Assembly (NCBI GenBank): GCA_013177805.1 | Contig: JABLXU010000022.1 | Location: forward strand, 62,001-126,000 | Reading direction: 5' to 3' | Length of the DNA stretch: 64,000 bases | Source: Candidatus Omnitrophota bacterium | GTDB lineage: Bacteria; Hinthialibacterota; Hinthialibacteria; Hinthialibacterales; Hinthialibacteraceae | Shown here: positions 27,270 to 35,472 of the stretch, in pieces | Numbering within the stretch: the stretch's first letter is position 1 | Layout: each line of letters begins with the position of its first letter | Notes under the pieces: generated by a model | Database searches by the model: none | What the model was told of the DNA's origin: nothing | The model's input: the letters and a program-made list of their open reading frames with translations, nothing else | Made by a program: the position numbers and the translations under genes

Positions 27270-28436
27270 ATGACCGATATCCATTCGTGCGCGAATCTCT
27301 ATCAGCAACGATTCCAATCCACTCCCCGGGCGGCCGGCATCGCCCCAGGCCGGGTGGAAATCCTGGGCAACCATACCGATTACAACGGCGGCCTGGTTTT
27401 CACCGTGGCCATCGACAAGACCATCACCGTCTGCGGAGAAAAAATACCCGAACCGCGGATCACGGTGTACTCCGAGGCCCTCCAGGAGGAAACCAGTTTC
27501 GCCCCTGAACCGCTTGTCAAGGATTCCGCGCATCCCTGGGCGGATTACGTCAAAGGCGTGCTGGCGCAATTGCGGAAGCATGGCATCCCGTGGGGTGGCT
27601 TCCAGGCGGTGATCGGCGGAGACCTGCCCATCGGAGCGGGAGTCAGCAGTTCCGCCGCGCTCGAGGCCGCCACGGCCTTGTTCATCAAAGCCCTGTATCC
27701 CTATGACATGGACAAATTGCGGCTGGCGCAACTGTGCCGGGCGGCGGAAAACGAATTCGTGGGCATGCCCTGCGGCCTGCTCGATCAATTCTCGTCCTTT
27801 TTCGGCGAGAAGGATTCTATCATTATGTTGGATTGCCGCGATCTGACCCACAAAATCCTTCCATTGCCCTCACCGGTGCCCCGGATTGTGTTGTGTGATT
27901 CAGGCACCCGGCACGAACTGGTGGATAGCGAATACCGTGTGCGGCGCGAACAATGCCAAGCCGCCTGCCGCGTGCTTGCCAACCTGCTTGGGAAAGAAAT
28001 CAACCAACTGCGCGATATCACGATGCTTGAGTTCATGGATCTGGAAGACGCGATGGACGATGTCCTGCGCCGCCGCGTCCGGCATGTACTATACGAAAAC
28101 CAGCGGGTGATGCGGGGCGTGGCCGCAGTTCAACTCCACAACCTGCACCACCTGGGAGAATTGATGGTGCAATCCCATCAGAGCTCCCGCAATCTGTTTG
28201 AAAATAGCTGCCGGGAACTGGATTTCCTTGTCGAAGAGGCCATGCAGATACCCGGCTGTTACGGAGCGAAACTTACCGGTGGAGGATTCGGCGGCAGTAC
28301 CGTCAATTTGGTGCAGCCTGAACACACGGAGGAATTCATCCGCGCCATCCAGGAACGCTTCGAACTAAAATTCGGCCGCCCCTGCCCTACGCTGGTCTGC
28401 TCGGTCGGCGAAGGCGCGCGGATGGTGGAATTGTAG
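27270..28436 (+). CDS. galK: Galactokinase
   Basis: 388 aa from the ATG at 27270; the frame is open upstream into galE, but the galactokinase signature GRVEILGNHTDYNGG then falls at about 28-42 as expected. GHMP motif 2 is GGDLPIGAGVSSSAALEAA and motif 3 is GAKLTGGGFGGSTVNLV. It phosphorylates galactose at C1 with ATP. It lies downstream of galE in the same operon. Normal length. Confidence 0.95.
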   Translation: MTDIHSCANLYQQRFQSTPRAAGIAPGRVEILGNHTDYNGGLVFTVAIDKTITVCGEKIPEPRITVYSEALQEETSFAPEPLVKDSAHPWADYVKGVLAQLRKHGIPWGGFQAVIGGDLPIGAGVSSSAALEAATALFIKALYPYDMDKLRLAQLCRAAENEFVGMPCGLLDQFSSFFGEKDSIIMLDCRDLTHKILPLPSPVPRIVLCDSGTRHELVDSEYRVRREQCQAACRVLANLLGKEINQLRDITMLEFMDLEDAMDDVLRRRVRHVLYENQRVMRGVAAVQLHNLHHLGELMVQSHQSSRNLFENSCRELDFLVEEAMQIPGCYGAKLTGGGFGGSTVNLVQPEHTEEFIRAIQERFELKFGRPCPTLVCSVGEGARMVEL

Positions 28437-28895
28437 ATGAGAAAGACAGAGGGTTATCACCGGCAGCCTGGAAAGGGCCGGTAGAATCTTACCCTTAGGT
28501 TCCTCCGCTCCTACGTTCTGTTGGATTTTCATCAGGATTTGGTTCCAGAACAATGGAATGGCCGTGCCGATGCCCGTGGAGCTTGTATACTTGCCTAGGG
28601 CTTTGGCTCAGGGAAAAAGCCGAGAGCAAGATAACCAATTCCCTCTCCCGCTGGGAGAGGGATAGGGTGAGGGAAGCCCGGAACAGGCGCCATATCGCCT
28701 TTTCATGCCAATTTGCGGATCCAGGCCTTTGGGGGAATTGAATCTACGCTGAAGAAACTCAACATAGCCGGTGAGGCTTATTCTGAAACGAATTTATCTA
28801 AAAAGAATATACTTGAGTGGCATTCAGAAGGAATGGATCTTGGAATCTGCCTTTTTTGAAAAAAACCTTGTTAAACCATAATCGGGGAGAAAACC
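28437..28895. other. Gene-free stretch with the best palindromic repeat copy
   Basis: 459 bp between galK and the rhamnosidase gene. The clearest copy of the dispersed repeat is at 28641-28690 (see repeat entry). The rest shows no gene; the SD GGGGAG for the next gene ends the stretch. Confidence 0.5.
28641..28690 (+). repeat. Dispersed palindromic repeat, reference copy
   Basis: CCCTCTCCC, GCT, GGGAGAGGG forms a perfect 9-bp palindrome followed by ATAGGGTGAGGG and then AGCCCGGAACAGGC. The copy at 61229-61275 matches it over about 50 bp including the tail. Confidence 0.75.
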
Positions 28896-31800
28896 ATGCG
28901 TATCTTAATCAACCTCCTGCTTCTTTGCCCGCTCTTAGGTTCACTTGGTATATTTTCCTATTCCGCGGAAGAAACCACCGGGTCTCCTCATCACCTCCTC
29001 TGCGAGTATTTGGTGAATCCCCTGGGGCTGGATGAGCCCGCGCCGCGCCTCTTCTGGCGCTTGCCGGAGGAGTTTCAAAAGCAAACCGCGTATCAATTGC
29101 TGGTGGCTTCCAGCCCGGATTTATTGCGTGAATCCCGCGCCGATGTGCTCGATACAGGCAAAGTCGATTCAGATCAATCCATCCACGTCGTGTATTCCGG
29201 CCCGCCCCTGCGTTCCAACGTCCGCTATTATTGGACGGTCCGTGTCTGGGACGAGCAGGGCCGCCCCAGCCCCTTCGCCCCGGCCGCCTTCTGGCAGATG
29301 GGCCTGCTGAATGCCTCGGATTGGAAAGCGCAATGGATCGGTCTGGAAGGCGCTCTGCCGGACAACGCCGCGCCGCACGTGGGCTATCACAGCCAACTGG
29401 AAAAATCCGCGGAGCATACCAAGTGGGTGCAAATCGATTTGGGCCAATCCCGCCGCGTGGACCGGGTGCGGCTGTACCCCTGCCAGCCTTTCGATTATTC
29501 CAAGAATCCCGGTTTTCTGTTCCCCGTGCGGTTTCGCGTGGATGTTTCCAATGATCCCGAGTTTCAAACGAGTGAAACCGTGTGGGACCTAACCAGCGGG
29601 GATTTCCCCAATCCCGGCGCGGCGGTGGTAGAGCAGGCATTCCCTCCCCGCAAAAGCCGTTATGTCCGGCTGACGGTCACCCGGCTGGCCCATCGCGACG
29701 CGGACAATTACGCCTTTGCCCTGGCCGAGCTGGAATGCTTGTCCGGAGAACAAGTAATCTCCCAAGGCCGCCCGGCGGCTTCGTTCGATACCATCGAATC
29801 GGATGTTTGGTCACTGCGCCATGTGAACGACGGGATTAATGAAACGCGCGAGGCCCGGTTCGCCCTGCCCAGTCCTTCACCAATGCTGCGCAAGACCTTC
29901 ACGCTGAACGTACCCGTCCGCCGCGCCACTTTGTATGCCACCGCGTTAGGGCTTTATGAAGCGCGGATCAACGGATTACGCGTGGGGAAAAATCTTCTCG
30001 CCCCGGAGTGGACCGATTACCATCAGCGGATTCAAGTACAGGCTTACGACGTGACCGGAATGCTGCGGCAAGGGGAAAACGTCATCGGCGCGATGCTAGG
30101 GGAAGGCTGGTACGCCGGCATGGTGGGCCTCTTGGGGCCGCGGCAGTATGGTTCACGGCTGGGTTTCCTGGCGCAGTTGGAAATCGAGTGTGGAGATGGA
30201 ACCACGCGCACGGTGGTCACCGGTCCGAGTTGGAGAATCACGGATCAGGGCCCCATCCGTGGTTCGGATATCATCCGCGGTGAAACCTACGACGCCCGGC
30301 TGGAAATGCCGGGTTGGGACACACCGGGCTTCGATGACAGCGCCTGGCAACCGGTATCGCTCCTGCCGCCTGGGGACGTGAAACTCGTCGCCCAGCCTAA
30401 CGAGCCGATCCAAATTACTCAGGAACTCAGCCCGCTGAACATCACGGAGCCCACGCCGGGTGTTTATGTCTTCGATCTGGGACAGAACATGGTGGGCTGG
30501 TGCCGGCTCCGGATTCGAGGCGAGGCCGGGCAACGGATCGAAATTCAGCATGGCGAAATGCTGAATCCCGATGGCACGGTCTATACGCAAAACCTGCGCG
30601 ATCACAACCGCCGGGATCCCGTGCAGGAATATCAGAAGGACGTTTTCATTGGCCGGGGCGGTGAAGCCATCTTCGAACCGCATTTCACCTACCATGGGTT
30701 CCGCTACGTGGAAGTGAGGGGTCTGACCCGCAAGCCCTCGCGGGGCGATATGGCCGGCTGCGTGTTCCATTCCGCCGCGCCGCTCAATGGGACTTTCGAA
30801 TGCTCGGACCCGATGCTCAACCAGCTGATGAAAAACATCGTCTGGACCAAGCGCGGCAACCTGCATTCCACCCCCACCGATTGCCCCCAGCGCGACGAAC
30901 GCCTGGGGTGGATGGGCGACGCGCAGGCGTTTTCGCAGACCGCCTGCTACCTCATGAACCTGGGCGCGTTCTATACCAAGTGGTGCCAGGATATCCGCGA
31001 CGCGCAGGCGGACGACGGCCGCTTCGCCGATTTCTCGCCCAATCCCGCCAAGAGCAAGAACGCGTTTCTGGCCGCTCCCGCCTGGGCGGACGCGGGGGTG
31101 ATCATCCCCTGGCGGATGTACGTCAATTACGGCGATTCGCGGATTCTCGAACGCCATTACGACGCGGCGAAACGGTGGGTGGAATATGTCCGGAGTCAAA
31201 GCCCGGAGGGGATCTGGATTCAGGGACGCGGCAACGATTACGGCGACTGGCTCAACGGCGATCAACTGATTTTGGAAAATTGGCCCAAGAAAGGGGCCGA
31301 CACGCCGCGGGAAATCTTCGCCACCGCGTTTTACGCCCATTCCACGGAAATTTTGTCAAAGATGGCGAAAATTTTAGGAAAGAATGATGAAGCGGAACAA
31401 TACGCCCGGCTGGCCGGAGTTATCAAGGCGGCGTTTTGTAAGCGTTTTGTCCAGCCGGATGGACGCATCACCAGCGACAATCAAAGCGTATACGGCCTGG
31501 CCTTGCATTTTGATCTGCTGCCGGAAGATCAACGTCCGCTGGCGGTTCAGCATCTTCTCCGGAAGATTGAAGAGTACAACCAACACATCTCCACCGGCAT
31601 CCAGGCCACGCACCGTATGATGCTGGAACTGGTCCGCTGGGGGCAAGCGGATACGGCTTACCGGCTGCTGATGAACCGGACCATCCCCTCGTGGGGTTAC
31701 ATGATCGATCAGGGCGCGACCACTATTTGGGAACGATGGGACGGCTGGGTGGAGGGGCGTGGTTTTCAAAATCCCGGCATGAATTCGTTCAACCATTACG

Positions 31801-32165
31801 CCTTCGGCTCGGTGGGCGAGTGGATGTTCCGGCATATCCTGGGCATTCAGCCGGATCCGGAGCATCCGGCATACCGGCATTTCGTCATTCATCCCATCCC
31901 CGGCGGGGGGCTGACCTACGCGAAAGGCACGTTGGATACGTTGTATGGAACCATCCGGATTTCCTGGAAACGGGAAGATCCGTCCTTCGAAATGGAATGC
32001 GCCATTCCCCCCAACACCACGGCTACGGTATATGTACCGTCATCCAATCCCGAGAAATTGACCGAGACGAACGGAAAACTTATTGCCCCACCCCGGTATG
32101 AGAAAGGCTGTTTCGTTTTGGAATTGTCTCCGGGTACCTATCATTGGATTACGGAGTTGAAATAG
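28896..32165 (+). CDS. Secreted GH78 alpha-L-rhamnosidase with discoidin-like insert
   Basis: 1089 aa. Signal peptide at about 1-25. Order: N-terminal beta domain (about 30-140), an F5/8-type C (discoidin-like) segment (about 160-290; WVQIDLGQSRRVDRVRLYP ... SRYVRLTVTRLA), the GH78 carbohydrate-binding beta-sandwich (about 325-580; DVTGMLRQGENVIGAMLGEGWY) and the (alpha/alpha)6 catalytic domain with TPTDCPQRDERLGWMGDA (about 661-678) and TTIWERWDGW (about 943-952), which carry the conserved acidic residues. It removes terminal L-rhamnose from plant or bacterial glycans outside the cytoplasm. SD GGGGAG. It lies downstream of galE-galK in the sugar-use region. Confidence 0.95.
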   Translation: MRILINLLLLCPLLGSLGIFSYSAEETTGSPHHLLCEYLVNPLGLDEPAPRLFWRLPEEFQKQTAYQLLVASSPDLLRESRADVLDTGKVDSDQSIHVVYSGPPLRSNVRYYWTVRVWDEQGRPSPFAPAAFWQMGLLNASDWKAQWIGLEGALPDNAAPHVGYHSQLEKSAEHTKWVQIDLGQSRRVDRVRLYPCQPFDYSKNPGFLFPVRFRVDVSNDPEFQTSETVWDLTSGDFPNPGAAVVEQAFPPRKSRYVRLTVTRLAHRDADNYAFALAELECLSGEQVISQGRPAASFDTIESDVWSLRHVNDGINETREARFALPSPSPMLRKTFTLNVPVRRATLYATALGLYEARINGLRVGKNLLAPEWTDYHQRIQVQAYDVTGMLRQGENVIGAMLGEGWYAGMVGLLGPRQYGSRLGFLAQLEIECGDGTTRTVVTGPSWRITDQGPIRGSDIIRGETYDARLEMPGWDTPGFDDSAWQPVSLLPPGDVKLVAQPNEPIQITQELSPLNITEPTPGVYVFDLGQNMVGWCRLRIRGEAGQRIEIQHGEMLNPDGTVYTQNLRDHNRRDPVQEYQKDVFIGRGGEAIFEPHFTYHGFRYVEVRGLTRKPSRGDMAGCVFHSAAPLNGTFECSDPMLNQLMKNIVWTKRGNLHSTPTDCPQRDERLGWMGDAQAFSQTACYLMNLGAFYTKWCQDIRDAQADDGRFADFSPNPAKSKNAFLAAPAWADAGVIIPWRMYVNYGDSRILERHYDAAKRWVEYVRSQSPEGIWIQGRGNDYGDWLNGDQLILENWPKKGADTPREIFATAFYAHSTEILSKMAKILGKNDEAEQYARLAGVIKAAFCKRFVQPDGRITSDNQSVYGLALHFDLLPEDQRPLAVQHLLRKIEEYNQHISTGIQATHRMMLELVRWGQADTAYRLLMNRTIPSWGYMIDQGATTIWERWDGWVEGRGFQNPGMNSFNHYAFGSVGEWMFRHILGIQPDPEHPAYRHFVIHPIPGGGLTYAKGTLDTLYGTIRISWKREDPSFEMECAIPPNTTATVYVPSSNPEKLTETNGKLIAPPRYEKGCFVLELSPGTYHWITELK

Positions 32166-32291
32166 AAGCGGATTTCCCACTTTACGGTCCCCTATTTTTT
32201 TGATAGGTTTAATTTACTCCATGGACTGGTTATTCATATAAATCACCAGACCAGAAGGAGATACAATTTCATCAATCTGGGAGGTTCTAAA

Positions 32292-33947
32292 ATGAACAAA
32301 ATCAGGGGAGTAGTGCTATTTGTGGTGCTGGGTGTCCTCGTCTTGCCGGGATATGCCCAATATGGCATCTTCGACAAGACCGCGGATTGGGGCGGTCCCG
32401 ATTCGCCTCCTCAGCGGGGCAGTTATAAGGTCCCAGGTGAAGTGGTCGTCACCGGCAGTGGAGCCAGCGCGGAATACACCATGTACGGCAACGGGGATGA
32501 CATCTGGGACAACAACGACGAAGGCTTTTTCGTCTATACGGAGAAAGCCGGCAGCTGGAGGCTCTCGGCCCGGGTGATGTGGCTCTACAACGGCGGCGGG
32601 AACGAATGGGCCAAAGTCGGGGTGATGATGCGCGAAACGGGGAACTCGGCCACCTCCCGGCATTACTGGATCGAGTTGCGTGCCGGCTCGGGAAGCGATG
32701 GAGACCGGACGGACGCGCAATGGCGGGCGACTACCGGCGGTTCGTCCAGCAACGTGCAGATCCTTGAAAATGGCGCGGATGTTTCGGATCCCGGAGACGG
32801 ATTGTACCTGCGGATCACCCGGTACGCGGAAATCGATCTCGTCGTGAGCGAATATTCGTATGATGGCGTCAACTGGGTGTTCGCCCACAGCATGAATATG
32901 GAATTTCCCGAAACCATCGCGTGGGGCTTGGCCATCAGCAACCATCTGGACAATGAGGATCTCGCGGAAGCCATCGTTTCCAATGTCAAATTGGAGCAAG
33001 TAGCGGCCATTCCCTTCACTGTGACCCGGTCGATGAATACCAAATCGTTTGTCCCGGGGCAAACGATCACCACCACGCTGGCTGTCCAGAACTTCGCTCT
33101 CCAGGCCACCGAAGTCAACATCACGGAGACTCCACCGGCCGGTTTCGCCATCAGCGAGATCAGCCATGGCGGCACGGAGAGCGGCGGCGTAATCTCATGG
33201 ACCCTCTCTGCCCCGCCGGGTCAAACCCTGGTCACGTACAAAGTGACGGTTCCCACGAGCTATGATCCGGCCGTCAATGGATACAGCGTGTCATGGTCAG
33301 GATCCGGAGGCGGGCTGGACACATCGGGCATCACCAACATGTTCTTGGTGGACGTGGCCATCGGCGAAACGTTGTTCTCGTTCGATTTTTCAGACGTGAG
33401 CCAGCTCGATCAGTGGGAAGACCTGGCTGGAGTGTTCGATATCGCCGATGGGCATTTCTATGAAATCGTCGACGCGGGCGGCCCCCTGGTGACGCTCACC
33501 GGCGATCCCACGCTGACGGATGTCGCCGTCACCGTCAAAGGAATGGGCCTGGTGGGAGACGCCGACTGGGGGGTGGTGGTCCGGTGCACGGACCTCGGCA
33601 ACATGTACTCGTGGCAATACGTGAATGGCTACTTGAGAGTCCTCAGGTATGCGGGAGGCACCCGCACAGAACCCCTCGGCGTGAGTATCAATTATGCGGA
33701 GGAATTGAACGTATGGCGGGAATTCACCCTCATCGTGAAGGGCAATGTCCTTTATGCGTTCTTCGATGGGGAAATTCAGGGGATCGTCGTGGATAACGCC
33801 TTGTCAGCCGGCCAAGTGGGTCTCTTCGGCTGGGTCAACGCGGGAACGGATTTGAGCGCCGTGCCCGGCGGCATCGCGTTTGATGATTTCGTGGTCTCCA
33901 CTGTAGCTGGACCTCCCACGGCCGTTGGGGAATGGTCCTTGTATTGA
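32292..33947 (+). CDS. Large secreted protein: two lectin-like domains, DUF11-like domain, WSLY tail
   Basis: 551 aa, start ATG with GGGAGG at 7 nt. Signal peptide 1 to about 22 (ends GYAQ). Residues about 40-235 look like a concanavalin/LamG-type jelly roll (VGVMMRETGN, YLRITRYA, YSYDGVNW). About 243-350 is a DUF11-like immunoglobulin-type domain (SFVPGQTITTTLAVQN, ITETPPAGFAISEI). About 365-535 is a second jelly roll. The protein ends G-E-W-S-L-Y. The protein at 56657-58351 has the same DUF11-like domain and ends V-D-W-S-L-F. Probably an extracellular or surface glycan-binding protein. A rho-independent terminator follows at 33993-34023. Confidence 0.8.
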   Translation: MNKIRGVVLFVVLGVLVLPGYAQYGIFDKTADWGGPDSPPQRGSYKVPGEVVVTGSGASAEYTMYGNGDDIWDNNDEGFFVYTEKAGSWRLSARVMWLYNGGGNEWAKVGVMMRETGNSATSRHYWIELRAGSGSDGDRTDAQWRATTGGSSSNVQILENGADVSDPGDGLYLRITRYAEIDLVVSEYSYDGVNWVFAHSMNMEFPETIAWGLAISNHLDNEDLAEAIVSNVKLEQVAAIPFTVTRSMNTKSFVPGQTITTTLAVQNFALQATEVNITETPPAGFAISEISHGGTESGGVISWTLSAPPGQTLVTYKVTVPTSYDPAVNGYSVSWSGSGGGLDTSGITNMFLVDVAIGETLFSFDFSDVSQLDQWEDLAGVFDIADGHFYEIVDAGGPLVTLTGDPTLTDVAVTVKGMGLVGDADWGVVVRCTDLGNMYSWQYVNGYLRVLRYAGGTRTEPLGVSINYAEELNVWREFTLIVKGNVLYAFFDGEIQGIVVDNALSAGQVGLFGWVNAGTDLSAVPGGIAFDDFVVSTVAGPPTAVGEWSLY

Positions 33948-33992
33948 TGGGTATGCATTGGTACTGAAATAGTCTTGGAATATGGTCCAACC

Positions 33993-34023
33993 AAGGGCGG
34001 GTGAAATTCCCCGCCCTTTTTTT
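33993..34023 (+). terminator. Rho-independent terminator after the WSLY protein gene
   Basis: 9-bp stem AAGGGCGGG/CCCGCCCTT with an 8-nt loop and a run of seven T. Confidence 0.88.
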
Positions 34024-34173
34024 ACTTTATGGTGACTATGCAGGAGGCCTTTCTCGCGTGGGGATCCCATCCCCCCTTATAACAAATCAGAACCTGGATC
34101 CTCGTCTCGGGGCGGGCATTTTCCTGGCCCATCTCCGGGCAAAAATTTTCTGAGATTTTTTGAAAAATCCCTG

Positions 34174-34202
34174 TTGACATTGAAAATGACTCATGATATC
34201 AA
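34174..34202 (+). promoter_or_regulatory. Sigma70-type promoter of the structured RNA
   Basis: Perfect -35 TTGACA (34174-34179), 17-bp spacer, -10 TATCAA (34197-34202). Transcription should start near 34209. It is the best promoter match seen in the window, and no gene starts within 450 bp. Confidence 0.75.
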
Positions 34203-34208
34203 TAAGAA

Positions 34209-34446
34209 TGTGAGGATCGAAAAAGGATCCCAGTATGTGGATCCCGGTCTTCCCAGGGAGGGCGAGCGCATTCGCCCAGGCAAGGGTTCCGTGGTTGTGA
34301 AACCATGACCCTAAACATCATACGTCCTGAAGTGTGATAACTTCAGGAAACAAGAAAGGTAGGCGTTTATGCGGGTACAAGAAACGCCAACCAATGGTTG
34401 AAGGAAGGAGTCATTCAAAGCGATTTGGTGACTCCTTCCTTGTTTT
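34209..34446 (+). ncRNA. Candidate structured non-coding RNA, about 238 nt, with own terminator
   Basis: Between the promoter at 34174-34202 and a strong terminator lie six hairpins: GGATCC pair (34225-34230/34239-34244); GGGCGA/TCGCCC (34260-34265/34272-34277); AGGGT/ACCCT enclosing TGGTT-GTGA-AACCA (34283-34312); TCCTGAAGT/ACTTCAGGA (34325-34333/34340-34348); GGCGTTT/AAACGCC (34362-34368/34382-34388); and the 13-bp terminator stem. No ORF of note lies inside, and the next gene starts 226 bp later. It does not match the conserved cores I know for tmRNA, RNase P, SRP, 6S, or the common riboswitches (TPP, FMN, SAM-I, cobalamin, c-di-GMP-I, glycine, fluoride). It could be a free sRNA or a terminator-controlled leader. 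Confidence 0.65.
34401..34446 (+). terminator. Strong intrinsic terminator of the structured RNA
   Basis: Perfect 13-bp stem AAGGAAGGAGTCA/TGACTCCTTCCTT (34401-34413 and 34429-34441) with a 15-nt loop, then GTTTT. Confidence 0.85.
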
Positions 34447-34671
34447 AAACCTTCATTTTCCCTAATCTCGTTCCGATTGTTATTTGTTTCTATTCCATCC
34501 TTGGATATGAGAATCGCTGTTCATTCTCGCCTGCCCAGGGGAGTGGTCCCATCATCCCATATAGGATTCCCAGTTCCTCAAACGATTGAAATCCGGTTAT
34601 GCTCTCCCTTATTTCCCCTGAATATGATAATGTAAACCTGCTTGTTCCTTGCAGAAGGGGCGTACCAACCG

Positions 34672-35472
34672 ATGCGTCTTTCAGCCAGCCAGGTTTCGTT
34701 GAACCGACGGAGCCGATGGCTTCTCTTCGTCTTGTTTTTTGCGGGGGATGGTTTTAGCCACCCGCCCTTCCCGGCCTATATCCAGCACCAGACTGGAATT
34801 TATATCGGATCTCAAAACATCGACATTGAATTGGAACTGACCTTCTTCAACACGGTGGCCTTGCGGGAACGAAATGATATGGATGCCGATGATGACGGCC
34901 AAATCTCCCGGGAGGAAACAATCCACTATCTGAAAGCGCACGAGGAAGGTTTTCTGGACTCCCTGCGGCTTAGAATCAACCAACAATCCCTCCCCATCGT
35001 ATCCTTATACGAACCGGAGATGGACCTCCTGGCGGACACGCGAACCGCTCCCAGCCCCTTCCTTATCCGGCTGTATTATTTTTCCCACACGCCCCAAGAA
35101 CTCGCGTCCGGGGGTACCGTGGAACTGGATGACCGGTTGTTTCCCAACGATCCCGCGGTCTGCCATTGGTTTTTCACCCTGTCGGACGAATCTGCCCCGC
35201 AAGAAAAACCGCACGCCGGTTATTGGCTCTCCCCAAAATATGAAACTCAGCCCCGGCGCGCGTTGGCGCGGATTGGGCCATCCCATCCAGCCCATTCCCG
35301 TACCGCCTTACCCCTTTCCACCCTGTATCCCTGTTTAACGCATATCCAATGCGTACCAATGGCCCTGCTTGTCCCTGGCTTCCCTGCAATGGCATCCGGA
35401 TGGGCAAGCGCGGGATTTTCCCTATATTTCCCATGGCGGGAAAGATTGATGAATACGTGGGGAGGTTCATGA
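34672..35472 (+). CDS. Exported EF-hand protein of unknown function
   Basis: 266 aa from the ATG at 34672 (an in-frame TTG lies 10 codons earlier). A hydrophobic segment (RWLLFVLFFAGDG, about 15-27) may be a signal sequence. It has a canonical 12-residue EF-hand loop at 71-82 (DADDDGQISREE) with all Ca2+ ligands. Residues about 40-200 look like an ordered beta domain; from about 205 (Pro/Ser/Ala-rich) the sequence looks poorly conserved, and a frameshift there cannot be excluded. Its TGA stop overlaps the ATGs of the next gene (TCATGATG), so translation is coupled. Confidence 0.6.
   Translation: MRLSASQVSLNRRSRWLLFVLFFAGDGFSHPPFPAYIQHQTGIYIGSQNIDIELELTFFNTVALRERNDMDADDDGQISREETIHYLKAHEEGFLDSLRLRINQQSLPIVSLYEPEMDLLADTRTAPSPFLIRLYYFSHTPQELASGGTVELDDRLFPNDPAVCHWFFTLSDESAPQEKPHAGYWLSPKYETQPRRALARIGPSHPAHSRTALPLSTLYPCLTHIQCVPMALLVPGFPAMASGWASAGFSLYFPWRERLMNTWGGS

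Noticed and set aside
34209-34446. c-di-GMP-I, ykkC, 6S or SRP RNA
   Set aside because: Isolated strings looked similar (GGGTTCCG, GGTAGGCG), but the conserved cores and overall fold are missing.
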